Source: Spirochaetaceae bacterium
GTDB taxonomy: Bacteria; Spirochaetota; Spirochaetia; Treponematales; Breznakiellaceae
Assembly: GCA_031257995.1 (NCBI GenBank)
Contig: JAIRNN010000233.1
Location: 1-5,815 of the forward strand
Reading direction: 5' to 3'
Length of the DNA stretch: 5,815 nt
Below the pieces are notes generated by a model. It saw only the letters and a program-made list of their open reading frames with translations, made no database searches and was not told the origin of the DNA. Position 1 is the first letter of the stretch. Each line of letters opens with the position of its first letter. This document shows, one piece after another, positions 5,061 through 5,815 of the stretch. Both the position numbers and the translations under genes were made by a program.

Positions 5061-5815
5061 TTAGGCGGCGAGGATGAAGTCGCGGACCGAGGGACCCCGG
5101 AGACCGCTCTCCTCTTTGGATTTAAGCGTCAGCATATAGCGGAACCATAGGTTCCGGTGGCATTCGTTTCGTTCCACATCATCCCAGCCTGCCTGCATCG
5201 CTTTTGCACGGCCGCCTTATTCGCGCTCTCTGCCGGCCCTGAACCAATGCGGCGCCCCAACCGTTTGTATCCCGCATAATCCGCCTTGTTCCGGTTGCGC
5301 TGAATATACGCGCGGGGATTGACCGTTCCCGGCGGGAGTTTGCGGCCTTTATACGGTTCCTGCCGGTTCGGCGCTTCCCCGGTCTTGCCCTCCCGCGTAA
5401 GCCCTGCCAGCTCCTCCGCCCACGGCGCGCCGCTTCTCATCCCCCTGAAAAAGATACTTCCCAAAACGATACGGGTTCTCCGCCAGACGGTAAAAGTCCA
5501 GTGTCTGAACGGCATCCGGGAACCGTTCTTCCCCATGTTCCGTGTCCCCGCCGCTGACAATTACCGCCTGTTCATACTTCCCCTACCCGTTGCGCGCCGC
5601 GCGCTCAAACTCATACTGCTTTAACTCCTCCGCCGGGCCGGTATACGGCGCCTGTTCCTTTTTCTGTATGTCATGGGTTATCCCGTCCTTCCGTGTCCGT
5701 AAACCGCCGCCGCCGGACACTGTCCCCAGCTTGTTTCCCTTCCGCGCTGACCACGCCCCGCCCTTGTGCCGGGCGTTTGCCGCGGAACCGTCCGCCATGA
5801 TGCGGAGCATCCCGC
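5061..5815 (-). pseudogene. ISKra4-family transposase, decayed 3' part
   Basis: Three frames together read as the catalytic and C-terminal regions of an ISKra4-like DDE transposase; the 5' part lies off the right edge. The first frame (5815-5586) has LRIMADGSA and LRTRKDGITHDIQKKE, then PAEELKQYEFERAARNG. A TAG at 5583-5585 stands where family members have Tyr. The same frame continues GKYEQAVIVSGGD... DAVQTLDFYRLAEN to GDEK at about 5433. A frameshift leads to APWAEELAGLTREGKTGEA, EPYKGRKLPPG and the hallmark IGSGPAESANKAAVQKRC. After WNETNA a second frameshift, at a 17-bp palindrome, leads to RYMLTLKSKEESGL, ending in TAA at 5061. The Glu of the GSGxxES motif is kept, but the usual SDG motif reads SGG, which probably removes a catalytic Asp. 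The gene is dead several times over. No terminal inverted repeat could be confirmed. Confidence 0.88.
5140..5156. repeat. 17-bp palindrome inside the transposase remnant
   Basis: CGGAACC and GGTTCCG form perfect 7-bp arms around ATA. It lies exactly where the transposase changes reading frame between WNETNA and RYMLTLK. Family members appear to run directly from one to the other, so the palindrome looks like a small insertion; its length, not a multiple of three, accounts for the frame change. It could be a transposition or repair footprint, or chance. Confidence 0.35.

Noticed and set aside
4815..5150. Plus-strand 111-codon frame across the lipoprotein promoter
   Set aside because: It spans the signal peptide coding region, a near-consensus opposite-strand promoter and the transposase tail. 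No coding signal supports it.
1..5815. CRISPR array, toxin-antitoxin pair or defence cassette
   Set aside because: No regularly spaced long repeats exist, and none of the genes shows nuclease, helicase, antitoxin or other defence motifs. The 17-bp repeat pair at 3115-3142 is a promoter feature, not an array.

Overview
The window reads as accessory chromosome of a host-associated spirochaete, most likely a termite-gut-type Treponema. That assignment rests on the look of the proteins: a spirochaete-style lipobox, an HUH-less Y1-transposase relative of a type I associate with these genomes, and an ISKra4-family transposase remnant. No phylogenetic marker is present, so the taxonomy is a moderate-confidence inference. 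All genes run on the minus strand except the transposase-like gene at 1400-1858.

Layout, left to right. Positions 1-209 carry no convincing protein gene. Read on the minus strand, this stretch holds several hairpins, one with tandem G-A pairs, then a terminator-like hairpin with a T-rich tail, then a strong Shine-Dalgarno sequence at the window edge. This suggests the structured leader of a gene lying off the left end. Positions 210-1211 encode a full-length LacI-family repressor. The 188-bp gap that follows holds phased T-tracts and a 14-codon mini-ORF. Positions 1400-1858 (+) encode a small protein related to REP-associated tyrosine transposases but without the HUH histidines. A 215-bp tail-to-tail gap contains a hairpin and the terminator of the next gene. 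Positions 2074-3102 encode a secreted protein of unknown function, with a promoter-like pair built into two tandem GGTAAATACCG repeats.

Positions 3300-4948 hold a predicted lipoprotein with a proline-rich linker, an internal Ala/Gly/Val-rich hydrophobic hairpin and a long C-terminal domain. It is split into two overlapping reading frames by an apparent -1 frameshift near 4490. It has the best promoter in the window, TTGACA-17-TATGAT at 4991-5019. Positions 5061-5815 are the decayed 3' half of an ISKra4-family transposase (nonsense codon, two frameshifts, one damaged motif). It ends about 40 bp before that promoter.

The secreted protein and the lipoprotein are consecutive, codirectional and both exported, but each has its own promoter and terminator, so they form a neighbourhood rather than an operon. 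No complete defence, secretion or biosynthetic system is visible. The best candidates for something undescribed are the structured minus-strand RNA at the left edge and the HUH-less transposase relative.
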